Shown here: piece by piece, positions 12,116 to 19,560 of the stretch
How the letters are laid out: every line of letters begins with the position of its first letter
Numbering within the stretch: the first letter of the stretch is position 1
NCBI RefSeq assembly: GCF_014180685.1
Contig: NZ_JACEHF010000017.1
Coordinates: 1 to 43,466, forward strand
Origin: Nocardioides pelophilus
GTDB lineage: Bacteria; Actinomycetota; Actinomycetes; Propionibacteriales; Nocardioidaceae
Length of the DNA: 43,466 bases
Reading direction: 5' to 3'
Made by a program: the position numbers and the translations under genes
The notes under the pieces: model-generated
What the model was told of the DNA's origin: nothing
The model's input: the letters and a program-made list of their open reading frames with translations, nothing else
The model's database searches: none

Positions 12116-12172
12116 AGATCGTCTCCTCGGGTCTTCCCTCCCCAGAGGTCCGCTTGGACCCGCGCCGAAGAT

Positions 12173-12188
12173 AGTGACGCCCGTCACA
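12173..12188. promoter_or_regulatory. CRP/GlxR-like palindrome upstream of the SGNH hydrolase gene
   Basis: On the minus strand the sequence reads TGTGA-CGGGCG-TCACT, one mismatch from the CRP-family pattern TGTGA-N6-TCACA. It lies about 58 bases before the hydrolase start and downstream of the Rv3235-family stop. A regulatory role is inferred from the match and position; a simple hairpin is the alternative. Confidence 0.4.
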
Positions 12189-12234
12189 AATGGGAAGATC
12201 TGCGGCCGAAACCGCTGAGGCCAGGAGAACCGGG

Positions 12235-12741
12235 TCAGGAGAAGTCCAGGGCGGAACAAACCCAGCGCTGCTCGATCCGCTCGAACCGGGCGGCCAGGGC
12301 GCGCGAGCGCTCGCCGTAGCGCACGTGCACGGCTGCCTCGACCGCGTCGGACCGCAGGAAGCAGGTGTGCACGCTGAGGACCCGGGGGCGAACGGGCTGC
12401 ACCCGCGCCAGGCCGGGCTGGTGGCCGGCGGCGCGGGCTACCAGCAGCGCGCGCCGGCGCAGGTCGTCGTAGACCTCGGGCAGCGTCCAGCGCAGGAGCT
12501 GCGACACCGGCCGGTCGCCACCGACGATCTCGACCGCGGCCTGGACGAAGCGGCGGGTCCACTCCTCGACGACCGCCTGCTGGCGCCGGTCGATCGGCGC
12601 ACCGGCGATGCCGAGATGGGCATCGTCGGCAGGGACCGGTGGCTCGCTGCGCGGCAGCAGGGCGAGCGCGAGAGTGCCCTGGGTCGCGGCGACGGGAACG
12701 GGAAGGCGAACTCCCTTCAGCGGATGCAGCGTGGTGCTCAT
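12235..12741 (-). CDS. Rv3235 family protein
   Basis: This 168-residue protein has a proline-rich N-terminus (MSTTHTLPTLs-like start is absent; it begins M-S-T-T-L-H-P-L-K-G) and an alpha-beta core typical of the Rv3235 family of actinobacteria. Characteristic parts are RRFVQAAVEIVGGDRPVSQLLRW-type sequence, a VLSVHTCF strand and RYGERSRALAARFE near the end. A GAGGAGGA ribosome-binding site lies just before the ATG at 12741. The gene sits between LysM and SGNH hydrolase genes on the same strand and near secA, a recurring arrangement. The function is unknown. Confidence 0.8.
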   Translation of the reverse strand: MSTTLHPLKGVRLPVPVAATQGTLALALLPRSEPPVPADDAHLGIAGAPIDRRQQAVVEEWTRRFVQAAVEIVGGDRPVSQLLRWTLPEVYDDLRRRALLVARAAGHQPGLARVQPVRPRVLSVHTCFLRSDAVEAAVHVRYGERSRALAARFERIEQRWVCSALDFS

Positions 12742-12785
12742 GCGGTCCTCCTCGAGTGGACTCTTCGGCGGGTGGGCGGGTCAGG

Positions 12786-13472
12786 TCATCGCGTCGGAGG
12801 CAGCTCCAGCAGCTGGCCGGGCAGGATCAGGTCGGGGTCGGGACCGATCACCGCCAGGTTGAGCTCGTAGGTGCGGTGCCAGTAGTCGACGAGCTCGACG
12901 ACGGTGGCCCGCGGCCCGAGCCGCGTCTCGGCGATGCTCCACAGCGAGTCGCCCGGCCGCACCCGGACCCGGTCGCGGGAGTCCCCGAGGTCTCGGCCGG
13001 ACCGGTCGGCCCGGTCGGCCCGGTCGGTCCGGTCGGTCCGGTCGGCTGGGGGAGCAGCGTCGCCGGTGGGGCGGTCGGGCAGGGGGAGCCCCGCGAGGGA
13101 CGGGGGCGCGCCCGGCTGCCGGTCGTCGGCGCTGGCCGGGCTGCTGAGGGCGACCACCCCGCATGCGGCCAGCAGCAGCAGGCGCAGCGGCCCCGTCCGA
13201 CGGAGCGGACGTCGTACGCCGTCGGCCCGGGCTCGGAGGACGCCGACGACCACGTCCGTCGTGATCGCCCACAACCAGCCGGCGGCCACCACGGACGTCG
13301 CCGCGCAGGCGGTGACCAGGACCTCGGCGAAGGCAGGGCGGGAGCCCATGAGCCGGGGCACCGCCGCGAGCGCCGGGAGGCTGGCCAGGAGGACGCCGGT
13401 GGCCCCCGCGGTCGCCGCGCACCAGAGCGCGAGCCCGCGTAGCCGAACTGAGTCGCGTGCAGAAACGAACAT
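12786..13472 (-). CDS. LysM-domain membrane-anchored protein
   Basis: This 228-residue protein has hydrophobic segments at about residues 10-38, 45-75 and 93-113. A low-complexity linker rich in D-R-T/D-R-A tripeptides follows, then a C-terminal LysM domain (about 168-225) beginning VRPGDSLWSIAETRLG and ending LILPGQLLELP. LysM domains bind N-acetylglucosamine in peptidoglycan, so the protein probably sits in the membrane with its LysM domain in the wall. The linker is encoded by a 9-bp tandem repeat. The start is the ATG at 13472; the leader contains 10-bp direct repeats. Confidence 0.85.
   Translation of the reverse strand: MFVSARDSVRLRGLALWCAATAGATGVLLASLPALAAVPRLMGSRPAFAEVLVTACAATSVVAAGWLWAITTDVVVGVLRARADGVRRPLRRTGPLRLLLLAACGVVALSSPASADDRQPGAPPSLAGLPLPDRPTGDAAPPADRTDRTDRADRADRSGRDLGDSRDRVRVRPGDSLWSIAETRLGPRATVVELVDYWHRTYELNLAVIGPDPDLILPGQLLELPPTR
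13002..13046. repeat. 9-bp in-frame tandem repeat in the LysM gene
   Basis: Five units of CCGGTCGGC or CCGGTCGGT follow each other. They encode the repeated D-R-A / D-R-T linker of the LysM protein, and the 9-bp period preserves the frame. Confidence 0.9.
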
Positions 13473-13484
13473 TCCCCGAGAACC

Positions 13485-13524
13485 TTGCGTTTGCTTGCGT
13501 TTGCTTCAGTCTGCCTGCGTTCAT
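13485..13524. promoter_or_regulatory. 10-bp direct repeats in the LysM gene leader
   Basis: TTGCGTTTGC occurs twice end to end (13485-13494 and 13495-13504), followed by the diverged units TTCAGTCTGC and CTGCGTTCAT in the same 10-bp register. A one-helical-turn period in an intergenic region suggests a cooperative operator. It lies 13-52 bases upstream of the LysM start and also upstream of the divergent gene at 13575. The binding protein is unknown. Confidence 0.5.
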
Positions 13525-13574
13525 CGCGACGGGTCAATGCGCTCTCCACAGCCCCGGTGTGGTGACATTGGCCC

Positions 13575-14117
13575 ATGAGCTGGGAGGACGAGCTGTTCGC
13601 GTTGTTCGACGACCTCGAAGGTCAGGCGGGCGCGCTCGCGGCGGCTGAGCGGGGGGCGGAGCACGCCGACCGCAGCCGCGCGGAGTACCAGACCGTCACC
13701 CTCGCCAGCCGCCTGATGGCCTCCGTCGGCACCGAGCTCACCTTGACCGTCACCGGCGTCGGCGCCCTCACCGGCACCGTCGACCGGGTCGCGAGCGACT
13801 GGCTGCTGGTCTCCGCCGGCCAGCACGACTGGGTGATCAGCGCCGACGCGGTGATGACCGTCGAGCGCGCGTCGGTGCGGTCCATCCCGGAGGTCGCCTG
13901 GTCGCCGTTGGCGCGGCTCGGCCTCGGTGCGGCCCTGCGCCGGATCGCCGAGGCGGGGGAGCGCTGCCTCCTGCACCTGCGCGACGGGTCGCGCCACGAG
14001 GGCACCCTGCGCCGCATCGGCGTGGACTTCTGCGAGCTCGTCGAGGGCGACGACCGGCGGATGATCCTGGTGCCGTTCGGCGCCCTCGCCGCTGCCCAGT
14101 CCCGCGCGGAGGGCTAG
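13575..14117 (+). CDS. Conserved hypothetical protein
   Basis: I do not recognise a named family. The 180-residue protein begins with an acidic helix (M-S-W-E-D-E-L-F-A-L-F-D-D-L-E-G) and an alanine-rich helical region. Two similar beta-rich segments follow: G-T-E-L-T-L-T-V-T-G-V-G-A-L-T-G-T-V-D near residue 52 and L-H-L-R-D-G-S-R-H-E-G-T-L-R-R-I-G-V-D near residue 135. The second ends in I-L-V-P-F-G-A-L, reminiscent of small barrel (Sm-like) folds, but that is only a shape impression. There is no signal peptide or membrane segment. It is transcribed divergently from the LysM gene, and its stop lies inside a 13-bp tandem repeat. Confidence 0.7.
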   Translation: MSWEDELFALFDDLEGQAGALAAAERGAEHADRSRAEYQTVTLASRLMASVGTELTLTVTGVGALTGTVDRVASDWLLVSAGQHDWVISADAVMTVERASVRSIPEVAWSPLARLGLGAALRRIAEAGERCLLHLRDGSRHEGTLRRIGVDFCELVEGDDRRMILVPFGALAAAQSRAEG

Positions 14118-14165
14118 GACGGCCAGCTAGGACGCCCAGCTAGGACGCCCGGCTAGGACGGCCAG
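14114..14165. repeat. 13-bp tandem repeat, four units
   Basis: CTAGGACGGCCAG, CTAGGACGCCCAG, CTAGGACGCCCGG and CTAGGACGGCCAG follow each other from 14114. The first unit contains the TAG stop of the preceding gene. CTAG is normally rare in bacterial DNA, so four copies in 50 bases are notable. The array lies between two convergent genes. Confidence 0.92.
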
Positions 14166-14180
14166 CTCGAAAGGGCCGGC

Positions 14181-14516
14181 CTACGTCGCGTCGAGGTCGT
14201 ACGGCGGCCGCTCGCCCAGCTCGAGCGGACGGCGCTCGGGCCTCGGGCCGACGGCCACGCCGTCCTCCTCCTCGGCGAGCGCCTCGGCGATGTGCTTGCG
14301 CACGATCTCGCGGGGGTCGAGGTCCCGCAGCTCGAGGTCGGCGAACTCGGGGCCGAGCTCGGAGCGCAGCTCGTCGCGGGCGTTGTTGGCGAAGTTGCGG
14401 GCCTTGCGCGCCAGCTGTCCGGCCTGCTTGGCCAGCTCCGGCAGCCGGTCGGGCCCGAAGACGAGGACGGCCAGGAACGCGATGACGACGAGCTCGCCGA
14501 ATCCGATCCCGAACAC
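14181..14516 (-). CDS. tatB: Sec-independent protein translocase subunit TatB
   Basis: This 111-residue protein begins MFGIGFGELVVIAFLAVLVF, a single N-terminal membrane helix, followed by the hinge G-P-D-R-L-P-E-L and an amphipathic helix (A-K-Q-A-G-Q-L-A-R-K). That is the TatA/B architecture; the length and acidic tail favour TatB, which with TatC receives folded twin-arginine substrates. tatC is not in the window. It lies 34 bases downstream of mrp on the same strand, a neighbourhood also known from mycobacteria. Confidence 0.9.
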   Translation of the reverse strand: MFGIGFGELVVIAFLAVLVFGPDRLPELAKQAGQLARKARNFANNARDELRSELGPEFADLELRDLDPREIVRKHIAEALAEEEDGVAVGPRPERRPLELGERPPYDLDAT

Positions 14517-14550
14517 CGCTGCCCCCCCGCTGCCCGCGCCCGCTAGCCGG

Positions 14551-15726
14551 TCAGAACCGGTTGCTCGGGGTCAGGCCCAGCTGCATGCCGGCGAGCCCGC
14601 GGTTGCGGCCGTCGAGCCGGTCGGCGATCTCGGTGAGCGCCGCTGCGGAGAGCGAGGTGGGGTCGGCCTCGACGACGGGCTTGCCGTCGTCCCCACCCTC
14701 ACGGAGGGCGATGTCGAGCGGGACCCGACCGAGCACGGGCACGTCGTAGCCGAACCGCTGCGAGAGGGTGGCCGCGACCCGGTCGCCGCCCCCGGTGCCG
14801 AAGATGTCGAGCCGGTGGTCCTTGCCCTCGGGTGTGCAGTGGGGGCACGGGAGGTAGCTCATGTTCTCGACGACGCCGACCACGCGCTGGTGCATCATCG
14901 AGGCCATCGTGCCGGCCCGCTCGGCGACCTCGGTGGCAGCCTCCTGCGGGGTGGTCACGACGACGACCTCGGCGCCGGGGAGGTGCTGGCCGAGCGAGAT
15001 CGCGATGTCACCGGTGCCGGGGGGCAGGTCGAGCAGCAGGATGTCGAGGTCGCCCCAGTAGACGTCGGAGAGCATCTGGACCAGCGCCCGGTCGAGCATC
15101 GGGCCACGCCAGGCGATGACCTGGTCGCGGCGGGGCTTGAGCATGCCGACCGAGATCACCGAGACGCCGCTGGCGGTCGGCACGGGCATGATCAGGTCCT
15201 CGACCTGGGTGGGTCGGGCGTCGGCCACCCCGAGCATGGCGGGGATGGAGTGTCCGTAGATGTCGGCGTCGACGATGCCGACCTTGCGACCGGCGTTCGC
15301 CAGCGCGAGGGCGAGGTTGACGGTGACCGACGACTTGCCGACGCCGCCCTTGCCGCTCGCGATCGCGAACACCTTGGTGAGCGAGCCGGCCTGCGCGAAC
15401 GGGATCTCGCGCTGGGCCTGGCCGCCGCGGAGCTGCTCGTGCAGCGAGCCGCGCTGCTCGGAGGTCATCACGCCGAGGTCGAGGTCGACCCGGGTGACCC
15501 CCGCCAGGGCGCTGACGGCGGCGGTCACGTCGCGGTTGATCGTGTCCTTGAGCGGGCAGCCGGCGACGGTCAGGAGCACCCGCACCTTCACCGTGCCGTC
15601 GTCCTCGACGGAGACGGTGTCGACCATGCCGAGATCGGTGATCGGCCGCTTGATCTCGGGGTCGTTCACAGTGGCCAGGGCGGCCTGCACCTGGTCGAGC
15701 GTGGGGAGGGTGTGCGTCGTACTCAT
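14551..15726 (-). CDS. mrp: Mrp/NBP35-type iron-sulfur carrier ATPase
   Basis: The start is the ATG at 15726 (391 residues), because a TAGACT -10 lies seven bases upstream. Residues 1-85 are a DUF59/MIP18-like domain. The ATPase follows with GKGGVGKSS at 125-133, DADIYGHSIP, LLLDLPPGTGD and a C-P-H-C pair that in this family holds a bridging Fe-S cluster. Mrp proteins carry Fe-S clusters to apo-proteins in the cytoplasm. It is downstream of the MgtE-N/CBS and DUF1003 genes and upstream of tatB, all on the minus strand. Confidence 0.93.
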   Translation of the reverse strand: MSTTHTLPTLDQVQAALATVNDPEIKRPITDLGMVDTVSVEDDGTVKVRVLLTVAGCPLKDTINRDVTAAVSALAGVTRVDLDLGVMTSEQRGSLHEQLRGGQAQREIPFAQAGSLTKVFAIASGKGGVGKSSVTVNLALALANAGRKVGIVDADIYGHSIPAMLGVADARPTQVEDLIMPVPTASGVSVISVGMLKPRRDQVIAWRGPMLDRALVQMLSDVYWGDLDILLLDLPPGTGDIAISLGQHLPGAEVVVVTTPQEAATEVAERAGTMASMMHQRVVGVVENMSYLPCPHCTPEGKDHRLDIFGTGGGDRVAATLSQRFGYDVPVLGRVPLDIALREGGDDGKPVVEADPTSLSAAALTEIADRLDGRNRGLAGMQLGLTPSNRF

Positions 15727-15733
15727 CGTCACG

Positions 15734-15739
15734 AGTCTA
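15734..15739 (-). promoter_or_regulatory. Probable -10 element of mrp (leaderless)
   Basis: On the minus strand TAGACT ends seven bases before the mrp ATG, with no ribosome-binding site between. Confidence 0.55.
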
Positions 15740-15760
15740 CGGAGCGACGGCTGCAGGTCG

Positions 15761-16282
15761 TTACTCGCGGCCCTCGTGAGACGCCCCACCCTCGGCGTCG
15801 CGCTCCTCGAGCTCTGCCAGCAGCGCCCGCAGCTCCGAGCGCAGGTAGTCGCGGGTGGCGACCTCGCCCAGCGCCATGCGCAGCGAGGCGACCTCGCGGG
15901 TGAGGAACTCCATGTCGGCGTGCGCCCGGGTCGCCGCGTCGCGGTCCTGGGTCGCGATGACCCGGTCGCGGTCCTCCTGGCGGTTCTGCGCGAGCAGGAT
16001 CAGGGGAGCGGCGTACGACGCCTGCAGGCTCAGGATCAGGGTCAGGAAGATCAGCGGGTAGCTGTCGAAGCGCCACTCCTCCGGCGCCAGGAAGTTCCAG
16101 GCGACCCAGGCGATGACGAACAGGGTCATCCACATCAGGAACTTCGCGGTGCCCATGAACCGAGCGAACCGCTCGGCGAAGATCCCGAACGTGTCGGTGT
16201 CGTACGACGGTCTCCGCACGAACTGACGGCGGAGGGCCCGCGGGGTGTCGAGCCGGTCTCCGGGCCGGCGCGGCTCAGCCAT
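15761..16282 (-). CDS. DUF1003 membrane protein
   Basis: This 173-residue protein has two hydrophobic segments, about residues 46-66 and 74-98, separated by the conserved F-L-A-P-E-E-W-R-F-D-S-Y-P loop. S-L-Q-A-S-Y-A-A-P-L-I-L-L-A-Q-N-R-Q follows, which is diagnostic of DUF1003. The C-terminal third is a predicted cytoplasmic coiled coil. The function is unknown. Its start overlaps the end of the MgtE-N/CBS gene by eight bases, implying co-translation. Confidence 0.9.
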   Translation of the reverse strand: MAEPRRPGDRLDTPRALRRQFVRRPSYDTDTFGIFAERFARFMGTAKFLMWMTLFVIAWVAWNFLAPEEWRFDSYPLIFLTLILSLQASYAAPLILLAQNRQEDRDRVIATQDRDAATRAHADMEFLTREVASLRMALGEVATRDYLRSELRALLAELEERDAEGGASHEGRE

Positions 16283-17531
16283 CGCTGTCCCTCGACGACG
16301 CGGCGCGCTCGCGCCAGTTGTCCGGGAGCATGTGGTCGAGCAGGTCGTCGACCGTGACCGCGCCGAGCAGGCGCCGGTTCTCGTCGACCACCGGGGCCGC
16401 GACCAGGTTGTAGGTCGCCAGGTGCGCCGCGACCTCGTCGATGGTCGCCTCGGGCCGCAGCACCTCGAGCTCGTCGTCGAGCGCGCCGGCGACCAGCGTC
16501 GACGGCGGCTCGCGCAGCAGGCGCTGGATGTGGGCGATGCCGATCAGCTTGCCCGTCGGGCACTCGAGCGGCTGGCGGCAGACGTAGACGAGGGCAGCCA
16601 GCGCCGGGGTGAGCTCCGGGTTGCGGACGTGTGCGAGCGCGTCGGCGATGGTCGCGTCCGGACCGAGGATCACCGGCTCCGGCGTCATCATCGCGCCGGC
16701 GGTGTTCTCGACGTACTTCATCAGCCGGCGGACGTCCTCGGCCTCATCCGGCTCCATCAGCTGCAGCAGGATCTCCTGGGTCTCCGGCGGCAGGTCGGCG
16801 ATCAGGTCGGCCGCGTCGTCGGCCGACATCTCCTCGAGCACGTCGGCGGCCCGTTCGGAGTCGAGCTGCTCCAGGATGCCGACCTGGTCCTCCTCGGGCA
16901 GCTCCTCGAGGACGTCGGCGAGCCGCTCGTCGTCGAGCGCCATGGCGACGGCAGTACGGCGCTCCGTCGGCAGGTCGTGGAGCATCTGGGCCGCGTCCGC
17001 GGCGTGCATCTCGTTGATCGCCGCGACCAGGTGGGTCGCTCCCTGACGGTCGTCGGTGCGGGACAGGCCGACGACGTCGTTCCACTCGACGACGTGGGTC
17101 TGCCCGCGGCGACGCAGACCCTTGGACGGCTCCTGGATCGCGACCCGGCTCAGCACCCAGTCGCGGGTGCGGGAGCGCTCCATCGCGACGTCGTAGACCG
17201 AGCCGGTGACACCGGTGCTCTTGACGGTGACGGTGCGGTCGAGCATCTCGCCCATCACCAGGGTCTCGGTCGAGCGCTGCTCGAACCGGCGCATGTTGAG
17301 GAGCCCGGTCGTGTAGACCTGCCCGCTGTCGATCGTGGTCACCCGGGTCATCGGCAGGAACACGCTGCGCCGGCCGAAGACCTCCGCGACCATGCCGAGC
17401 ACCCGCGGCTGCGCACCCTCCAGCCGCATGGTGACCACCAGGTCGCGGACCTTGCCGACCTGGTCGCCCTGGGGGTCGAAGATCGGCAGGCCCACCAGCC
17501 GGGCGGCGTAGACGCGGGAGGGGGTGCTCAC
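16275..17531 (-). CDS. PRC-barrel / MgtE N-terminal / CBS domain protein without a transport domain
   Basis: This 418-residue protein has PRC-barrel-like segments in the first 165 residues (Y-A-A-R-L-V-G-L-P-I-F-D-P-Q-G-D, and a second copy near 95-150). An MgtE N-terminal domain follows at about 165-275, with repeated L-D-D-E-R-L-A-D-V-L-E-E-L-type helices, then two CBS domains from about 280 to 400. In magnesium transporters this cytosolic part senses Mg2+ and gates the channel; here the five-helix membrane domain is absent, so this is a soluble sensor-like protein. It starts with GTG, apparently leaderless, and heads the minus-strand block. Confidence 0.9.
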   Translation of the reverse strand: MSTPSRVYAARLVGLPIFDPQGDQVGKVRDLVVTMRLEGAQPRVLGMVAEVFGRRSVFLPMTRVTTIDSGQVYTTGLLNMRRFEQRSTETLVMGEMLDRTVTVKSTGVTGSVYDVAMERSRTRDWVLSRVAIQEPSKGLRRRGQTHVVEWNDVVGLSRTDDRQGATHLVAAINEMHAADAAQMLHDLPTERRTAVAMALDDERLADVLEELPEEDQVGILEQLDSERAADVLEEMSADDAADLIADLPPETQEILLQLMEPDEAEDVRRLMKYVENTAGAMMTPEPVILGPDATIADALAHVRNPELTPALAALVYVCRQPLECPTGKLIGIAHIQRLLREPPSTLVAGALDDELEVLRPEATIDEVAAHLATYNLVAAPVVDENRRLLGAVTVDDLLDHMLPDNWRERAASSRDSDG

Positions 17532-17537
17532 GATCCG

Positions 17538-17543
17538 AGGTTA
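17538..17543 (-). promoter_or_regulatory. Probable -10 element of the MgtE-N/CBS gene (leaderless)
   Basis: On the minus strand TAACCT ends six bases before the GTG at 17531. Confidence 0.5.
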
Positions 17544-17595
17544 TCGGTCGCGACAGGAGATTCCCCGAAGGTGCGCCGCCGACGGCTCGGGGCCG

Positions 17596-17624
17596 TTGCC
17601 ACCCCCCATCGACCGGAGTAGAAC
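17596..17624 (+). promoter_or_regulatory. Promoter of the small exported protein gene
   Basis: TTGCCA at 17596-17601 and TAGAAC at 17619-17624 are separated by 17 bases, a near-consensus housekeeping promoter. It leaves a leader of about 37 bases before the ATG at 17668. Confidence 0.55.
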
Positions 17625-17667
17625 ATCGAAGGACGGCCGGCGGCGGAGCCGGCTGCGGGACGAACGG

Positions 17668-18207
17668 ATGAGCCGGATGAAACGCTTCTTCAAAGAGTCT
17701 CTCTCGCCGACGATGGCGGTCGCGATCCTCGCCCTAGTGGTGGCAACGGGCGGGACCGGGTACGCCGCGGCGCGGTTCGGGAACGACAGCGCGGCCTCGA
17801 AGCAGGGCATCGCCTCGGCACAGCTGGCCGGCGCGGCTGCCCAGCCGGTGCTGCGGTCGGGCAAGACGATGGTCGGTTACTACGCCGCCGGCGGCTCGGA
17901 CGGCACGACCGGCTACATCGGGGAGGGCATCACCTTCCCCGCGAAGCTGCCTGCGGGCTTCAACAACAACCACGTCCAGTACCTCGCGCAGGGTGACCCG
18001 TTCACCACCCGGTGCCCCGGCCCGGGCTCCGCCAAGCGCGGGTGGATGTGCTTCTACGAGGGGCAGAGCTCGGGTGTGGACCTCTGCTGCATCTACGACC
18101 AGAGCTACAACTCCCCGGCGGTCGCCAACTACGGGGTCCGCATCTACTGGAGCGTCAACGGGTCCTCCAGCTACGCCGACGGCCAGTGGGTGGTCCGCGC
18201 CCCGTGA
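17668..18207 (+). CDS. Small exported or membrane-anchored protein of unknown function
   Basis: From the ATG at 17668 (17677 is also possible) the protein has 179 residues. The N-terminus S-P-T-M-A-V-A-I-L-A-L-V-V-A-T-G-G-T-G-Y-A-A matches a signal/anchor motif (S-P-x-M-V-V-A-x-x-A-L-x-V-A-x-G-G-T-x-Y-A-A) common in actinobacterial surface proteins. The rest is glycine/serine-rich with four cysteines (RCPGPG, MCFYEG, LCCIYDQ), compatible with disulfides in an extracellular beta-rich domain. No enzymatic motif is visible. A strong terminator follows. Confidence 0.75.
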   Translation: MSRMKRFFKESLSPTMAVAILALVVATGGTGYAAARFGNDSAASKQGIASAQLAGAAAQPVLRSGKTMVGYYAAGGSDGTTGYIGEGITFPAKLPAGFNNNHVQYLAQGDPFTTRCPGPGSAKRGWMCFYEGQSSGVDLCCIYDQSYNSPAVANYGVRIYWSVNGSSSYADGQWVVRAP

Positions 18208-18216
18208 CCGACGCAA

Positions 18217-18248
18217 GGAGCCGGCGACCCGTGCGGGTCGCCGGCTCC
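18217..18248. terminator. Strong bidirectional hairpin terminator
   Basis: GGAGCCGGCGACCC and its exact reverse complement flank a GTGC loop, giving a perfect 14-bp stem between two convergent genes. There is no clear U-tract on either strand, as is usual in high-GC actinobacteria. Confidence 0.85.
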
Positions 18249-18267
18249 GTGGTCCGCCGGGCGGTGC

Positions 18268-19467
18268 TCAGCCCTTGAGCTTGTAGTCCTCGAGCATGGC
18301 GCGACCGATGATCATCTTCTGGATGTCGGTGGTGCCCTCGCCGATGAGCATGAAGGCGACCTCGCGGTAGAGGCGCTCGATCTCGTACTCCTTGGAGTAG
18401 CCGTAGCCGCCGTGGATCCGGAAGGAGGCCTCGACGACCTCGTGGGCGTACTCGGAGGCGACCATCTTGGCCATGCCGGCCTCGACGTCCATGCGCTGAC
18501 CGCTGTCCTTCATCCGGGCGGCCTTGACCATCATCGTGTGGGCGACCTCGACCTTGGTCGCCATCTCTGCGATGCGGAAGAGGATGGCCTGGTGGGCCGC
18601 GATCGGCTTGCCGAAGGTCTGGCGCTGCTGGGCGTAGGCCACGCCGAGCTCGAAGCCGCGCCAGGCCAGCCCGCAGGCGCGGGCGGCGACGTTGACGCGG
18701 CCGACCTCGACCCCGTCCATCATCTGGTAGAAGCCCTTGCCGGGCTCACCGCCCAGGACCTGGTCGGCGCGGACCACGTGGTTCTCGAGGACCATCTCGG
18801 TGGTCTCGACGCCCTTGTAGCCCATCTTGTCGATCTTGCCCGGGATGGTCAGGCCGGGAGCGGTCTCGCCGAAGCCGGCCTCCTTCTCGATGAGGAAGGT
18901 GGTCATGTTGCGGTAGACCGAGTCGGCGCCCTCGTCGGTCTTGCAGAGGGTGGCGACCAGCTTCGACTCCGCGCCGTTGGTCAGCCACATCTTCGTGCCG
19001 GTGATCTTGTAGGAGCCGTCGTCCTGCTTGACCGCCTTGGTGGAGACGGCCGACACGTCGGAGCCGAGGCCCGGCTCGGACATCGAGAAGGCGCCGCGCA
19101 TCTCGCCGGTGGCCATCTGGGGCAGGTACTTCTGCTTCTGCTCCTCGGTGCCGTGCTGCATCACCATGTAGGCCACGATGAAGTGGGTGTTGATGACGCC
19201 GGAGACGCTCATCCAGCCGCGGGCGATCTCCTCGACGCACAGGGCGTAGGTGAGGAGCGACTCGCCGAGGCCGCCGTACTCCTCGGGGATCATCAGGCCG
19301 AAGACGCCGAGCTCCTTGAGGCCCTCGACGATCTCGGTGGGGTACTCGTCGGCGTGCTCCAGCTCCTGGGCCACCGGGATGATCTGCTCGTCGACGAAAA
19401 CCCGGACGGCCTTGAGGATCTCAGTCTGGTCCTCGGTCAGGCCGTCGGTCTCACACAGGCGGGGCAT
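18268..19467 (-). CDS. Acyl-CoA dehydrogenase
   Basis: This flavoenzyme oxidises acyl-CoA to trans-2-enoyl-CoA. The ATG at 19467 is chosen because AGAGGAA lies four bases upstream; a 13-residue longer form from 19506 is possible. Family signatures are GAFSMSEPGLGSDV (FAD/substrate region), KMWLTNGAES, RQTFGKPIAAHQAILFRIA and RIHGGYGYSKEYEIERLYRE. GEGTTDIQ carries the expected catalytic glutamate position. The 399-residue length is normal. Chain-length specificity cannot be read; branched-chain or short-chain substrates are possible. It stands alone, without an electron-transfer flavoprotein gene nearby. Confidence 0.93.
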   Translation of the reverse strand: MPRLCETDGLTEDQTEILKAVRVFVDEQIIPVAQELEHADEYPTEIVEGLKELGVFGLMIPEEYGGLGESLLTYALCVEEIARGWMSVSGVINTHFIVAYMVMQHGTEEQKQKYLPQMATGEMRGAFSMSEPGLGSDVSAVSTKAVKQDDGSYKITGTKMWLTNGAESKLVATLCKTDEGADSVYRNMTTFLIEKEAGFGETAPGLTIPGKIDKMGYKGVETTEMVLENHVVRADQVLGGEPGKGFYQMMDGVEVGRVNVAARACGLAWRGFELGVAYAQQRQTFGKPIAAHQAILFRIAEMATKVEVAHTMMVKAARMKDSGQRMDVEAGMAKMVASEYAHEVVEASFRIHGGYGYSKEYEIERLYREVAFMLIGEGTTDIQKMIIGRAMLEDYKLKG

Positions 19468-19560
19468 CGGTTCCTCTTTCGCTCCGGCAGGGTTGGAAGA
19501 ATCCATCCGACTCTACCGGCGGGTAGCGGGTTCGCCGCCCCCGCGGCCGCATCCGAGACG

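Noticed and set aside
12116..12562. An N-terminal extension of the SGNH hydrolase
   Set aside because: The extension has no coding character and the ATG at 12115 has a strong ribosome-binding site directly followed by a signal peptide.
15727..15789. A longer N-terminus of Mrp
   Set aside because: It would run across the TAGACT -10 and into the DUF1003 gene; the ATG at 15726 matches the usual protein start.
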